DNA of 64,000 bases from Gymnogyps californianus (taxonomy: Eukaryota; Chordata; Aves; Accipitriformes; Cathartidae). Positions 26,531 through 41,289 of this stretch are shown piece by piece. The first letter of the stretch is position 1, and each line of letters opens with the position of its first letter. Where the stretch lies: positions 48,799,163-48,863,162 of the forward strand of contig NC_059500.1 in assembly GCF_018139145.2 (NCBI RefSeq). Direction: 5' to 3'. Both the position numbers and the translations under genes were made by a program. The notes under the pieces are model-generated. The model was not told where the DNA came from. It searched no databases and was given only the letters and a program-made list of their open reading frames with translations.

Positions 26531-28339
26531 ACATCCTCACTCTTAACCAGCCCATTGCATTCACGCACATGTATTCAACACGAGAGCCACAAACATATGC
26601 AAGCGCCTCACAGTCTACCCATTTTTAATATTAGAAATCAGGTTTGCAACAGTTTGTGTGTTTTAGTATTGCACTGGTGAGCAGTGCACTGGAACATACT
26701 AATTTTCTGACTGCAGACAGATTAAAAGAATAAGTACTGGAACTAATTACATAAGAATTTCAGCTTTAATTTAAAAAAATAAATTGCTACATTTTAAGCT
26801 TCGATCATTCAGACATAATAAGAGAATTTTGAAGAGAAGTTTTAATGTGAATATCTCAGGCAAGCTGCAAAATTCATTTAAGTATAGCTTACCTCCTTTT
26901 ACATGGTGGAGAAGTTAAGGTGTAGTCCGGTTAAGTCACAGCAGAGTGCACAGCAGTAGCCTTGATAAAGCTACAGTTATTAAATAGGGCATAAATCAGA
27001 ACCCAGCAATGTTTTTGCTCAGAACAGAGCCAAGGCATATGATTTTCAGGTCTTTGTTTAACAATTCATACTGTCTTTAAAAAAAAAAAGACCTTAGGAA
27101 AACAAACAAATTCGAACAAAATATAAGCACTGGTAGTTTAGTCAAAAAACACTTGCAGCAATTAAAACACTTTCTCTAGTTTTATCAATTTACTTATATT
27201 ACTGTTATGTATTATTTTACAGGCACTAGCTTTTTAAGAAGAAAAGATACTTGTTCCCACCCAACTCTGAAAAGATACAGTGTTCCCACTGACATCTCAG
27301 TATAATATCCCTTTTGCCTCAATTATCTTGCTGGATTTTTTTTACTTGAAATTCTAAGCTAAATGTCTTTGTGTTTGTCTCAGTTGACCATCGGATTTAA
27401 GTTACAGTTATTTACAATCACTTAAATTGACAATTCAGAAACTACTTCAGATGAACAAGCAAGATTCTATTTTTATTATCTGTGCACACTGTGGCAGTAG
27501 CTAAGAGTTACTGGGAGGCCACTTTGTGCTGCAGTATTTCAGTTGCTAATGCTGTTCCCAAAAGCAGTGTTTGCTATAAATTCCCAGCCCAAGGGAATAC
27601 AAAACAGATACTGCACATTGTATTCTAGGGTGGTACTGCAGAGTCAGCCCAACATGAACTCTTCTTGCAGCCTGAACTCCATCATCACAGTGGGACTCAA
27701 CTGACTCAATCCAGTGAGATAGGGCTCGTGTATTTTGGCAGCGATGCAAAGTTGTAACTTTGAACTTTCCTTTCCTACTGTGGTTGAGTTTAGAGTAACA
27801 AAGTGAGACTCTGTGTCTGTTGATTTAAGTTTTTAGACACACTTTTCACTCAACAGAATTGCTTCCTTTAGAGACAGAAAATATTTAAGAATAAATACTA
27901 CATAAACATCTGTATTTTCCAATAAACAGAAGTAGTATAATGCAGACTGCAAGTAAAATTATCTGGAATAAATTCAGAAACAAAAGATACTCTTGCAGAA
28001 ATGAAGATCTGTTTAATACTGAATTTTGATAAATATGTTTGACTGTTTCTGTTAATTTCCTCAGCAGTTGTATCCTAGTAATGTGCACAAGATAAGACTT
28101 GATTTAGGCATGTAAAAGAAGTTAATTAAGTTCTGAAGTCAGACAGTGAGGGTTCGGAAGAGAGCTTTTCATGCTTACTTATTTCTGGAACGGACAGGCA
28201 GTTGTCAGATCATATTCAGTTTCAAATTCACAAAAAGCATAGGAATAGAATTCTTTCTACAGTTTATTTTTAATTCTAGTATAAAAATAAATAAATAACA
28301 TTCTATTAGAGTGGTTTGCCAAGAATTATTACATTCCTT

Positions 28340-28350
28340 CCCCCCCCCCC
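28340..28350. repeat. Poly(C) tract
   Basis: A run of eleven C in intergenic DNA, next to AT-rich sequence. Confidence 0.8.
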
Positions 28351-31285
28351 GAAAATGAAATTTAATTATTGCCAGCTCTCACAATTTTATTGCAAGCTCC
28401 CTGTTATTGTTATTTTCCTTAAAACCCCTTCTGGAGTCCTTTGATTACATAAGAAATTCTAGGTTGTTTCTTCTGCTGCTTTTAGCACTTCTATCCCTCA
28501 CAGCAGTATAGAAATAGGACCCAAATGTGATCTAAGAAGTCAAAAACTGAAAATAAAATAAAAATAGCTATTAGAAATCACTATTTTATTTCCATTCTGA
28601 CCTGTGTTTTTTGGACACTTAGTATAGGTAACACTAGATATCTCTTGTAAACAACAGCAAAAAAAAAAGCTAATTTGGTTTCACTACCGAAACAATGGTA
28701 GAAATATGCCCATGAAGACTGGAAACAAATAGTAAAAAACTGATACTAATATTTTTCACTGCTTTAGTTGTCTGACTTCTTAGTACAATATGATATATTG
28801 AGGCTGTGAAAAATATAAAGGAAATACATTGCTGAGACAGCAATTACATTAGATCATGCGTTGATTTGCCTCCACTTTACTCAGGGAATGAGGTATAGAT
28901 ACAAATAGAAGAACATATGTAGTCTCATCTTGCAAGCTAACTCTGCTTTTTCATTATTCTCAGGTAAGGCTTTGTGTTCCTAGTGAGGGTCAGGTTGTCA
29001 TCTGTCTCCCCTGACCAATCCTGCATCCTGACCACATGGCTCCTGACCACGTATTCTGTTTTAGAAGTATGCCCAAAATGATCCGATCCCTGAGTTGCTC
29101 TCACCTTCTGCATGTGCTTTATGGCAGTATTTCATGATCTAGAGAATCCTTTGTGGTGTTCAGTCTTTTATCTTCACTGAGGTGTCATTTCTGAGAATCC
29201 AAGGTATCAATGAACCAAGTTAATTTAGATGTTAGTGCTTTGACAAACAACTTCTGAATAATCCAGCAGCAGTTTCAAATACAATCTTGGTAATCTCTAG
29301 CCCCCTGCAGATGGACAAATCTCACATAGAAGCTTTTAGACAAGAAGCAAAGCAAGCAACAGAAGACAGTAACTTCTTAAAATATTGTAGCTTTATGGGC
29401 TAGATGATAATAGTTGTATACCGTCCCAGAATACTCAAGAATATAACTTGGACGCTATGAATTCTTATTATCTATGTGCATAATTCTGTTTTTGTCTGCT
29501 ATACATGGGGAATACTCATCTGGCATATCTGAAGAATCTTATCACATGTAGCGCTAACGGCATTATTATCTCGTATTTTGCAGTACGTTGCAGCATTACT
29601 GCCAAATACTTTGATTTTTTAAGGCAAATTTGGGAAGCTTGGTGCTGATGCCTCACCTATACCTTGCTCAGACACCACTTTGAACATTTTTGTTGGTGCT
29701 AATAAGACATAAATCTGCCAACTCAAGGAGAGCCACTTCATTCTGAAACCTCTTGGTATCAGAATAGACAGAGGAAATGTAACCTAACACATGAGGGTCA
29801 TTCAGCCCGCTACAAGTACTTACCCAACTGCACAGTATTTATTAGGGGGTGGTTCTGACCTCATGCTTCACAAAAAAACTATTGTATTATTCTTATAACA
29901 TTCGTCATAGGGGAAATAGCTATTATATTGATTTATATTATAGATGGGGACCAAGGTCGCACTTGTGCTCCCCTTGCTGTTTGTTCAGCAAGCAAACATT
30001 CTCAGTCATTGTCCTTTTTCCCTGTTCTACCATTGTGTAGTGAGAGACTTGACTTTTCTATTTGGAAATATTTTACAAGATAGTAAATACACGTAGGAAA
30101 CAATCTCTGAAATAGTAGGAGAAATTAGAAGGCCTACGTTTGGGAAAGTCATCAAGTCACGCTGGAGAGGCACAAAATAACAATGCTTCAATGCCTGGAG
30201 GACACCAATGGAAAAAAATATTAAATCTAAAAGACAATACTTATGCAAGAAAATTTCAGCAAAAGCCAGTAATTTCTCCCAGTAGCTAAACAAAACATGG
30301 CTACGTGAAGATAGGTCTCTGACCTTAAATAGGATTCTTATTTTTTAAACATAAAAGATAAATCACCATGAGAGTTCCAAAAGATATACTGTGCCTGGAT
30401 ACAGCAGAAGATTTAGTGTTCTAGTATCCCAGACTAAATCAATAACTGGCATCCTATCTGGTCCCGTTATTGAGAGAACATGATTTGCTTTTTCTTTGCA
30501 TCACTTTAATGGATTTCTTTTCCTATTGAATAATACCTCTGTACGAATACTGTTTTAAAGTTTATTTGGGCAAAAATTCCCTTTGTACAGATTATATACT
30601 TACGTAGGATTATGTACAGCAGAGTGCTGCTTAGAGAAGTGCTGTTACTTGTTTCTGTTATATTCTACCCATCCTTATCAGCATTCAGGGTAGTAGAAAA
30701 AAGTTAGAAACATGTAATAGAAGGTAAAATAATATCCTTCATTAATGTGCTGATTTTTAAATAATTATATTCATTTAAGTACTATTGGTTGCATTGATAA
30801 GGAATTGTCATAGAAATTATGGTTTACAGAACCAAAATTATAGCAGGTTGGTGTGCATGCATGTTACTCATTTGCTCATTTTTTTCCCCCTTATCTAACT
30901 TACTGTTTGTAGGACTGCAACAGTAGTTGTCTGCCACTTTTTTCAGTCCTAGTAGGCATATTGCCTTTGCCCCCAGCAACTGCATTATCCATAATTAAAG
31001 CAGAGAGTACTTTTCTCTAATCTTGGGCCTATGTCTAGACAATATTAAGTATGAGTTGCAGCTCTACTGAACAGCAGGCCCACTACTTTCTTTCACACTC
31101 TTTTTCTTTATATGGCTAACAAAACTTCAGCTATGTGTTTCAGTTCCTTGGAACTGTATGTAGAAACTTGTCAATTGTCACGTTATCCCTGCCCTTGATA
31201 CCTCTTCCGCTCATCAGTCCCTTTTACTCTGAGCAAAAGAAACTCAATACTATCTATTTACTTTTAAAATCCCTCAGAAGTAATT

Positions 31286-31304
31286 TGTGTGCGTGTGTGT
31301 GTGT
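31286..31304. repeat. (GT)n microsatellite
   Basis: A short, slightly interrupted GT repeat (TGTGTGCGTGTGTGTGTGT). Confidence 0.85.
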
Positions 31305-31699
31305 TGCAAAGATCTCCGTCTCTATCCAACCCAATCTTGATGACTAGGGGACATTAGACCGCAAGAGAAAGGTGATACCATTCTTTATTTCCTTCATTCT
31401 GGCACATTCAAGCATACTCTTTGACCATCCCCATCTCCTTGATTTTTATTTTCCATTCCTGTAAAATGCATGCTGTTCTACACATTAGAAACATGCTGTT
31501 TCTAATCCTGATTCTTCCTTATTACCACCTTTTGCTCATTTCTCCATCTTGATCATCTGTGCAGGTAACATGTCCCTGTGTTTCTTCTCCTTCAACCAGG
31601 TCCTTCTTCTGACTTATCCCTGTGGTTATATTGCTTAATGGGCCATCCTTCTTTTCCAGGAGTTGGGCCTCCATGTCCTCTTATTCAGCACTATCAACA

Positions 31700-31960
31700 A
31701 ATTCTTAGGTAGCTGGCAGCTTCCTGTCTTCCATCCTCCTCCAGTTCTTCTAACCTACACGGTAGACTACTGTAATCTCCATCTTCTCTGTTCTTCAGAC
31801 TGTCTTCCATAAAGTCTATCAGTGTCTGCACACAGTCACCTTTGTTTGGCAGTCACTATGTGGCCTTGCCAGTCATCCTACCACCTATTGCCTGTTCCTT
31901 ACTTTGGAAAAATTAAAATACTTTTCCATCCAGCATACACCAATGGTTTTCTTCTGTTCA
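31700..31960 (+). mobile_element. Possible ancient L2 LINE relic
   Basis: The region is C/T-rich on the plus strand and contains 'gactactgtaatctcc', like the conserved L2 phrase 'gattactgcaatagcctcc', and later 'ccagcatacaccaatgg', like 'aaccctccaatgg', in the correct order. No open frame survives. Similarity is judged from memory and is weak; an unrelated pyrimidine-rich stretch remains possible. Confidence 0.3.
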
Positions 31961-34690
31961 GTTTGATGAGTCGTCAAGTCTTTCTGCAACTCTATAGTCC
32001 TCCTCAGAGTTTTTGTTCCCTTCTGATCTCTTGAATGGCATTAAAATAGAAGTTAAAAATAGTGGCTACTAATGAAGAGCAGTATTGTGGGAAGTACTGA
32101 AATTTTGTTGTTTCTTCTCCAGCCTAGTTACTTCCATCCCAGGGTCCTTTTACTCATCGTCTGAGGCAATCCTTGTATAGACTGTACATATAATTTATTC
32201 AAGGTTTTAGAGGGCACATGCTATCTGTGCAAAGCCTTTCATACACAGTATTTCTCATACATTTTATTTCACTGAATGGCACATACCTAGTGTAGAGGAG
32301 CCAGGGTATTCCCATGCAGTAGCACTCACCCACCCATACTAGTATCACCTGTTTGCTGGCAATAGGACCATCCCTACCTACTGCTTCTTGCCCTGTGCCT
32401 CTTCTTCAGCAGTCACATGGAGATATGGTGCCACCTTCCCTCCCAGGAGTCTTTCTGTGGGTTTCACAGACAGAGACCTGGGCACAACACACAGAGCTGA
32501 GCACCCTCAGGTCAACACAACAGGAAAGTGGATGATGTCCTTTAGGAAGAAGGGGAACACAGGAGAAGTACCATCCGCTTTGAACAAAATGCCCAACAAG
32601 AACAGTTCACCAGAAAGACAGTGAAACTCTCTCTTTTACTGCTACCATCTTGGCCAGCTTTTCTAATTTGTTTTTATCCATGATATTGCAATGATAATGA
32701 CCTGGCTAATAGATGACTGCAATGCTGATACAGTTCTAAGAATTGAATTTTCCTTCAAATCCAGATGGCGGAAGAGCATAGCCGAATCCATTTTTAAGCC
32801 AATTCATATTGGCTGGGAGCCTATGCTGAAGGCTTGTGCTAAGTCCCAACACAAAAGCTAGATATAATATACATATGGGTAACAGGGATTGCCTTAGCAT
32901 ATTCTGTAATGTTGGCTGCCATCATTCAGTAAGAATAAAATTAAAACTTTTGGGCACTCCTCACATAAAATGAAAGATTTACAGAAAGGAGCCAGCAACT
33001 GCCAGTGTGAGGTAGTCAACCTGATGAAAAGGCAATAGGAGAGAGATCAGAACAGGTCAATTACAAATTGTCCTTTGGTTTCTTTGATTGTTGTTTTGGG
33101 GTTTTTTTGGGGGGAGGGAGGAAGCCTTATTTCTTGTCATCTTGAGTAATTTTAGATATTCAGAGCATATCCGAAAGTGGCTCTCCTCTATGAATTAGCA
33201 GTGTTGGAAGAAAACAGTTAGGTGTGTCCCTGATCCTTTCATTTATTGGCAAGAAAAAGTGTAACTGCTTTCAACAAAAAAAGTCTGTGAAAGAACAGGG
33301 ATCTGAATCATATATTGTACTGTTTAATGTGGCAGTGTCAACTCTATTACGTAAACCTGTTACTATTTTTACACTTTTTGTTCCTTTATGTCTTATAATA
33401 TACTGTGATTCTCTTTGATACTACAAAGTTCTTGTGCTATGTTGAGGGCTTAGGTGATCTCACCACTGTCCAGTTTTTTAAGAAATTACTGCCAGACCTT
33501 ATTAAGGGACCTTAGTATAGCAGCTGTCCTTAACAGTGCTGTATGTGCACAGCAAATCCAGTTTGTCAAATATAAACCCATCCATGCTACCTTGCACCCA
33601 CGTAGGGCAAACATTACATGCACTGTAAAGCTGGTCTGAACATGCTTGTATGACCTGAACATTAAATCTGCAGTAGATGTGAAGTATTAAGCATCAAAGC
33701 CACAGAGTGAATCTCAGGGCCTCCTTCAAACTGGTATCGCAAGGTCTCTAGACAGCTCTAATAGCCAGCATAGCATAACATAAACTGATAGGTTGTTTTG
33801 CAGTCTCTTATGTAATGGGATTTTCCTTCCTATTCAACTAAAAATATAAAAATTAATAAATTTTATTCAATATCATTATCACTGAATCATCAGGATATCT
33901 AAAATCTTCACAGAAACACCACCATATTTTTTCTCTGAAGGAAATGAATTGACATTATAAAAGACAACTGAAAGAGAGCCATCCGAAAGTAAGAAATAAA
34001 GAGAAGTCTAGTAATTTAGGAGATGTAAGATCTCAGTTTATTTAATATGATTTTATACAACTTTCCAAACACTACAAAAGGCAAGAGAGACAAAGGAGTA
34101 CTGGACATTCCAAATGGAAAGCCTGAAAACAACATACTATTAAACAGCTAAAGGTTAATTAAAACTTTGATTGCTGTTTCATAAATGTCTATAAAACTGT
34201 CACCACCAAAGCTGACTCATTGTTAGACAATATGTTTAAAGATCACAATGGGCATTCAGCTATTAATAAATTCTTTTTTGTTATTAGCAGATTCCATAAA
34301 TATTCTGATTTCGAGAAAGGATAAGCAGCCAAAATAATGAGCTTCTTACAAGAACACAAGACTTTAGTAATAACATTAAGGTTCTTGCAACAATATTCTT
34401 GTACAAGTTCTTAATTATTATGCTGTCCCTAAAACAAGCTGTATTTATCAATAGCAGTTAGCATCTATAGATAAATTAGTATAGATAATTAAAATAATCT
34501 AACAGGACAGAGCTATATGAACCATCTGTAAGTTGACAAAGCATTCACTTTGGCTGAGTGGCCCTACCCTGCAATACACCACAGATGCTGAAATTTTGTC
34601 GTTTCAGGCCAAATAAAATTGGCCAAAATGCAGATTTGGCTTACAAATTTGGAAGAATATATGTGTATAACATAGCAATAGCATTAATAC

Positions 34691-34757
34691 TGTTGTTATC
34701 AGTATCAGTAGTAGTATCAGTATTACTAGTATTAGTAGTAGTATCAGTGTTACTACC
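34691..34757. repeat. Imperfect trinucleotide-based repeat (GTATCA/GTAGTA)
   Basis: About 67 bp of mixed GTA, TCA and TTA triplets ('agtatcagtagtagtatcag' and similar). Because the period is three, the array stays open in several frames and creates false low-complexity proteins (Val/Ser-rich on one strand, Asn/Thr/Asp-rich on the other). Confidence 0.85.
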
Positions 34758-37700
34758 TCCTTGAAAATTGATGGGTGGGAAGAAGTGTATGGTTTTGTTA
34801 TGGTAAATAACAAACACACACACATTCAAGAGTGAAAGATCGTAGAAGACTGTTAAAGACAATAAAAGCTTTATTTACTTTCTGTTTCAGATCCTGGGGG
34901 TTTTTTTTTCAGGATCTTGTTCAGTATTGTTTCTTTTCTTTTGCCTAGAGGACATCATGAGTCACAACATAATGGGAGTATGAGTAATGTTCAAACGACA
35001 GACACCTTCCAAATCAGAATGATGCTCCAATCAAAGGTTGGATTTTTCTTCAGCCTTGTATTTTATGTAAGTATTTAGACCTGACCACAATGACTATAAA
35101 GTGCTAAAAAATCAAAATTATAGAGTTGTGATCATTCTTTCTTAAACCAGTAAATATCTACATGCTAGAAAAGGTGTAGAAAATTATGTCCTAGTCCTGA
35201 AAATTCCCAAACCTCTTGCAAGGATTAATTTACTTCTTCTCAGAAAGAAGAGTACCACTGATCAGATCACTCTTCCTTTTGTGTCCAAATGACTTTGTAA
35301 TTTCTGGCTCAGTGTTTTCGTAGCCATTATAATACCACTGGTGAAATCTGCAGAAGGGTGAGGTCAGGAAGGAATTTTCCAGCTCTTCTTATTTTTCTCT
35401 AGTTTTAATGTCTGCTTTTATACATCCATATTTTAGTCTTGGTCATGCAGATGACAGCATTTATAATCATACACTTTTTTGAGAACTCAATTATATAAAT
35501 TATCCAAACAGGTTAAAACACTGAAGCATAAAAGGGAAAAATAAGAGTCATTTATAGCTTTTCCTTTCTTTCTTCAACTATAAATTATTATGACAACAGA
35601 GAAAATAACTCACAGATGTCTACTATGTAAGTGCAGTAAGAAACTTCTATATATAACTAAAAATAATTTAAAATTTAATGAATAAAGTAGCTAAATATTC
35701 AAAGACAATCCCCCTTCATCTAATATCTTAGATACTTATGCTAAAACAGCACAGAGATTCTTCTCACAGTACATTTGATTTTGTGTTTTTCTATAAACCC
35801 TGTTGCTGCTACACTTACGAGTGGTTGTACTTCATCCCCATATCAGACTGAAGTGTAAGTAAGTCACTTGTGCCATTATCTACAGCCCATGAAGGTAATG
35901 GAAAGACTCCCTTGTCTTTACCGGATTTTGGACTGGATCTTCTTTTGCTGTTCCCTTCTACAAGTTATACAACTACAGATTCACTGGTTCCTCCCCCACC
36001 CCCTCAAGAAAACGGCAGGAGACAGGCATGTCCCCACTGCTGACTGAAAGATACTGCTGGCACTTCAGTTGCTCCAGTTCAGCTTTAATTTGACAACAGC
36101 AGTAGCTGTATGTCGCAAAGAGCAGTTTTCTTTTTTTGCATCCAGATCGTTAGAAGAATCTTACTAAGTGGACTATTTCTGACTGCCTTTCTATTCACAG
36201 TGAACCAGCAGAACCTGTGTTCCTCATGAGAATTTTAAAGCTATTTTTCTGGTATTTAAGCAAACAGCACAGGATTGGTTATGACAGCATCTCACTGTAA
36301 TATAGGAAGTTCTTATTCTGGTAAATTCTGCTTTACTGTTTGTTTGGGGGGTTTTTTGTTGTTGTTTAATTAATTGGATGCTATTTTAAGTTCCTACTGT
36401 GTATTGGCCTAGTCATGGGAATTGAATCTATGTCTCTTCTCTATTGCTATGTATCAAACAAGTAAAAGGAGCTGGAAAGAGCTGAACATTGCTTAGTAAA
36501 AGCCACACAGCTATAATAGCTGAGCTAAAGCAGCACTTGATTAAAAGGAGACTGAAGTATCCAAGGAGAGCTTAGAAAAAGATGAAGTATCTGTTTCCTG
36601 TATGGGAGAGAGTAACAGGCCAGCGTTCCCAGACATCAATAACGTAGTTGGTTCATTTTTCTGTTTCATATCTGGTCTTATGAATATGCAGTACCAACTG
36701 CATCTAGTTGCAATACCTTCAGAAATTAAAACTGAGTTTTTCTTGTCCAGTTCACTGCACAACAGTCTGGTGGTTAAGCCTTCTTTCAGTTAACACCATC
36801 ACCCACACAATCCTATCCATACTCTAGCAAAAATCTTCTACATAACCGTACCTGCTATGCTCTACACCATGTAAGACCTCAGTTGCTGGAACAACAAATC
36901 CCAGAAGTCTCTGATTGAGTTTCCGCTTCTGAAACCTGAATATAGAAATTAATTCTTTTTTTATTTTTGATTATTCCAAGACTGAAAAGGCAGATACAGG
37001 TGAAGGATTCCTAGCCAAACAGTAGAGAACATGAAAGTGGCCAGAAATGCATTTCCTAATGATGTCAATCAGGAACACCATATCCTAAAAAATTAAAATG
37101 AAAACCAAAACTCTTCAATATTACAGATCTTGCTTGACAGTCAAGCCATGCCATAATTCCCTTAGTTCAACTGAAACTTCATGTTTTCAGCTGAACTGTG
37201 GGGAATGGAATTTTTCCTTCATTATAAGAGGCCAGAGTGTATTTTCTCTCCTCATAATCTGGCTCTCAACCAGCAAAAAGACCAGAAGGGGAGAAACTAA
37301 TCCTGTTAATAGAACTAAGAATTAGTAGAGAGGAGAAATAAGAGTCTAGAGGAAAAAAGGAGGCTGGACGAAGCTTGAGAAGGGACAGGGCATAAAACTT
37401 AAATGGGGACAGGCCAGTAAGAGTAATGGCAGCTAACACCTGCAACTGTATAAATATCCACCGTTCTGGAACTAGTTATCTCACAGGGGAAACCCGTTTT
37501 GAACAGGGCTGTGGTTCACTAAAGATCCCTGATAGAAAACAAAATGGATTGCTTGAGAGACATATTCCACAGAGGCAGTGTGGGGGACATGCTTGAGTGT
37601 TGTAGTTTGCTCTGCACTCTTCCTATACATACATAGAAAGTTCTCCTTTCTTCAGTGCTAAAAAATAAAGCGATGCTTATGGTGATATGCAAATTATTTT

Positions 37701-40612
37701 CATAAACTGACCCACTAAGTATTTTGCATGAAATGACACACATAAACTAACATGAACTTGGCAGATACAGAAAATATTTCAGGAATATGCCTTTGCATTT
37801 AAGAGATACATAATTTAAACAAAGACAGCTAATCTATCATTTCCAAGCACACGTCTAGAACCCCTTACAGCGTGAGATTTCTACGTTTTGAGATTTCTAT
37901 GCTTGGAGCTACAAACTGTCAGTATTTTTTTCATGCTTCCCTAAATCTGGATAGGCTCTCAGTTCACCACCACATTTTGTAAGTACAGTACCTCATTGTG
38001 AAGACTTTCTAGATTTGAGTATCCACATTCCAGCTGTCTTGAACTCTACAGTAGTGCTGAATACCTCATAAAGCATCTCAGTAGCTTAAACAATGTCTTT
38101 CCTAGAGCTCCTCTCTCTGATTTACAGTTCACCCCTTCAGGGTCATCTGATCAATAGAACAAGCAGACAGAGACTTTCACAATGTTTGATAAGAACAATC
38201 ACTCTTTACTTTAAAAAGCAAAGGAGATATTCAGATCTAAGTAAAACAACAAATATTCATATTGCTAGCCTTCATTTTCTTACCAGCCGTGATTCTCATG
38301 AGATTCATATCTGTGTCACTGCAACTTTTCACATCGTTTCTGCTGAGCTGAACTCCTCCAACATGCCTTCTTTTGGAAATACTAGTATTTCTTGACTTCT
38401 GTGTCAAGTATCCTTATGTCTTGTTCCCTTTTAAGCGGAGTCCTTTTGTTTCTACTTCTCTGTGTGTTTCTAAATATGTGTACCAAAATTTAGTAACTTC
38501 AATAAATTTTCAATAACTTCGATTCCCCCTTCTGGGGAATCCCTAGTACACCTTTACTCCCATGTACCTCTTACCCAGCTTGTAAAAAAGTTGAGTCAAG
38601 CTGGACTTCGCAGCTTCAGACACGGTGTTATTCTAAGACACTGTTCTTGCAGCTGAGATGCATTTGGACTAGTCACTTTTCATTGTCCCCCCTGTATATT
38701 TTACAGGAATCCAGACAGCAGATGAGTGAATCTAGAGGCACTGAAGGATTCAATACTAAGTCAATTTAATATAACCAACAAATTCATAAATTGTACATAA
38801 ATACCTAAAATCCCAAGTTCTTACAATTGAGTACTGTCATTTTAAATTGTTACCACTTATATCTGGATGCTTTTTGTTTAAAATGTTCTAAATGCAGGCA
38901 TAAGCAATTCTGAGCCAGGTCAAAATGTAGACTTTATTTGGTCTCTGGCCAAGGAATGTGTTTCCTGGGTTGTCTGAACAAATCTGTTCAGCTGCTTTTT
39001 AGTTACTACTAGAGTAAAAACAGCAACAACAAAACCCTTTCCCATTATAACAAAATTCTAAGCTACCTCAAGAAATAGCATAGAAATCATCACCTATGAA
39101 AGCAAAATTAAAAGAAAAGGTCAAAAGAGGAAAATCAGATTAAGAAATTATGCATGTAAAATAAAGTGAGGTGTACTTCAGGAATGTTGAATAATCACAG
39201 CTCTATCTAGAATTTTTAAGAATAAAAGCTGCTCACTGGAGGCTTTATAAAGATATGGCTGCTAAATCTTCCGTGTTTAAAGGTAGGCATATGAGTTCAT
39301 AGGCAGTATTTTTAAGATTAGGAGAAATTTCCTTCCTTCACTTGCTTAACTTCTCAACTTGTGATTCTCTTGATGTAATAATTTCTTTAATCGTTCAACT
39401 GAAACCCTTAGGTTTCAAAAACCCACAAGACTTAGAATGTCTTTAAAAACAGGAGAAAAACAAGAACTAAAATCTTTTTTCTGTATCATAAAATAGAGAA
39501 AAAAGACTAATTGCTCCTTTTCTTCCTCTGTTTCTGATCACTGTTTGCTAAAACCACACATAAATCTCCATCGTCAATCAGCTCCAGCAATAAAAGAATT
39601 TATCCTGCCCTATCCCATCCTGAAGAATGAGATGTGGTATTCAAGACCAAATACAGAACATCTTCCTTTTCAATTTTCTTTAAAGATTAAAAAAGAAATT
39701 AATAAATCCTTGAGACACAAATTACTCAAATTAATTAAAATCACAATAACCACCATCATTTACCTGCTCTATATTATATTTTCTGTTTCTGTAAAACTAT
39801 GACGGTTTTGTTGTTTCCGTACTTTTTGCATTCAGTATCTGTTCACTTCTGTATTAGGTATTCTTCCTTGCTTGTCTGGCTCTGTCTTCAGGGATGCACA
39901 TGTAGTCATATACACATACATCAGGCCTTTATTGTTTTAAACTGTATAGAATCATGTATGCATATGTATATATGGCTTATAACCAACTAAACAAAGCTGC
40001 CAAACCTTAATCTATTGACTTTTTCTCTATGTGCATATGCTCATGCATGATTTCTAAACATATAGTAGTACATAATTATTAATTTATATTATCCACGTAG
40101 ATACCTTGGTAGACCCTCATGCTCCCAGTGGAAAAAGCAGTAGCAGGTGGGCTTTCACTTAAATATTTTGTAATGTAGTCTTTTTCAGGTGAAACATTAG
40201 CACTACATTATGGACCTGCATTCAAAACCACAGTTAACCAGTGATCTAAATAATTTATCTTTTGATGGAGACCCTCTGATATAGCAACAAATACCACAGT
40301 GTTAACATAATAGGAATTAAATTGTCAATTGATCATGATGACCCTCTGAACTAAATCTGAAATAGAATTTGGAGACTGAACCCACAGAAGTCAAAATGTC
40401 TGCAGTGAGAGAGACAGAGAAGGAGACGTCCAGTTCCTGTATGAAATAAATTTTGTACTGTATTTTTATACAAGTAATGTTCTTTTGTTTCATTTATTCA
40501 TTTGGTTTGATATTTCCTATGACAATTCGCTGTGATGTGATCTTGAACTCATTTAGGTTACAACTTCCTTTGACATCACGCGTACTAAGTCTGACCCTTA
40601 CTGAAGACTCTT

Positions 40613-40630
40613 GAATCATAAGAATCATAA
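40613..40630. repeat. 9-bp tandem duplication
   Basis: 'gaatcataa' twice head to tail, some 35 bp left of the larger 42-bp duplication. Confidence 0.85.
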
Positions 40631-40665
40631 GAGTTAGCATTCATGAGCCAGGTGTAGATAAGCAT

Positions 40666-40757
40666 GTACCTTTACACTTTTTTATGATATGTAAAACATC
40701 TCTAAAAGTACCTTTACACTTCTTTATGATATGTAAAACATCTCTAAAAGTGTAAAG
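40666..40757. repeat. Two 42-bp tandem units bounded by a 12-bp inverted repeat
   Basis: The 42-bp unit starting 'gtacctttacac' and ending 'catctctaaaa' is present at 40666-40707 and 40708-40749, differing at a single base. In addition 'ctttacactttt' at 40670-40681 is exactly inverted as 'aaaagtgtaaag' at 40746-40757. The structure could be a small terminal-inverted-repeat element with an internal duplication, or replication slippage at a hairpin. No target duplication was identified. Confidence 0.9.
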
Positions 40758-41289
40758 TCATATAGTTACACATATTTCAGATGTGTAGACTTCAGAACAA
40801 CAGAATAAAACTGCTTTTGAATAACAATATGAAAAAGTGTGTTGGGCCATTTCCACGTTTACTAGCATTTTTGTATTCTCTCATCTTAAGGTGAAGAAAA
40901 ACAATGTCCACAGTGAAAATCATATTTGATGTATAACTAAACTGAAGAGAAATACTAAGTTTTTTTCTGAACATTTATGTGAAAGAGGTTACCTACCAGA
41001 GTTATTTTAAGGGGTTTCTTTTGTTAACAGCTTTGCAGCTCTAGCACAATAATAGTGCAATTCAAATGAACTCAATAAATGCACACAGAGCAAACTCATT
41101 ACAGGTTAAGCTAGCTGAAGAACACTGGGAAAGTTAGAAACAGATGTGATAAGCTGTCCACAATAAAAACCTAACCAAACCTACTTCAGTTCATATTAAA
41201 AAGTGTATGATAGTAGGATTTTGCATACATGTAGTATATATTTTTCTGTGCTATAGCAACAATAATAAGTAAATCTCTGAGACTCCCCC

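Larger units (their letters stand above)
21991..31374. other. Intergenic, upstream of CNTLN
   Basis: AT-rich DNA with no coding region I can support; the open frames are short and lack domains. It contains a C run (28340-28350) and short A/T tracts. One block (about 25440-26530) is richer in G+C and is listed separately. In other amniotes the next gene on this side is BNC2, transcribed divergently and far away, so distant enhancers could lie here; none can be recognised by eye. Confidence 0.6.
31961..41289. other. Intergenic, no gene seen
   Basis: AT-rich intergenic DNA. Apart from the microsatellite at 34.7 kb and the duplication at 40.7 kb I recognise nothing. A phrase near 36500 ('gccacacagctataatagctgagc') is faintly MIR-like. 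No open frame here has a recognisable domain or convincing splice sites. Confidence 0.55.

Noticed and set aside
36480..36540. MIR-like phrase 'gccacacagctataatagct'
   Set aside because: A single short phrase without the other MIR landmarks in order.
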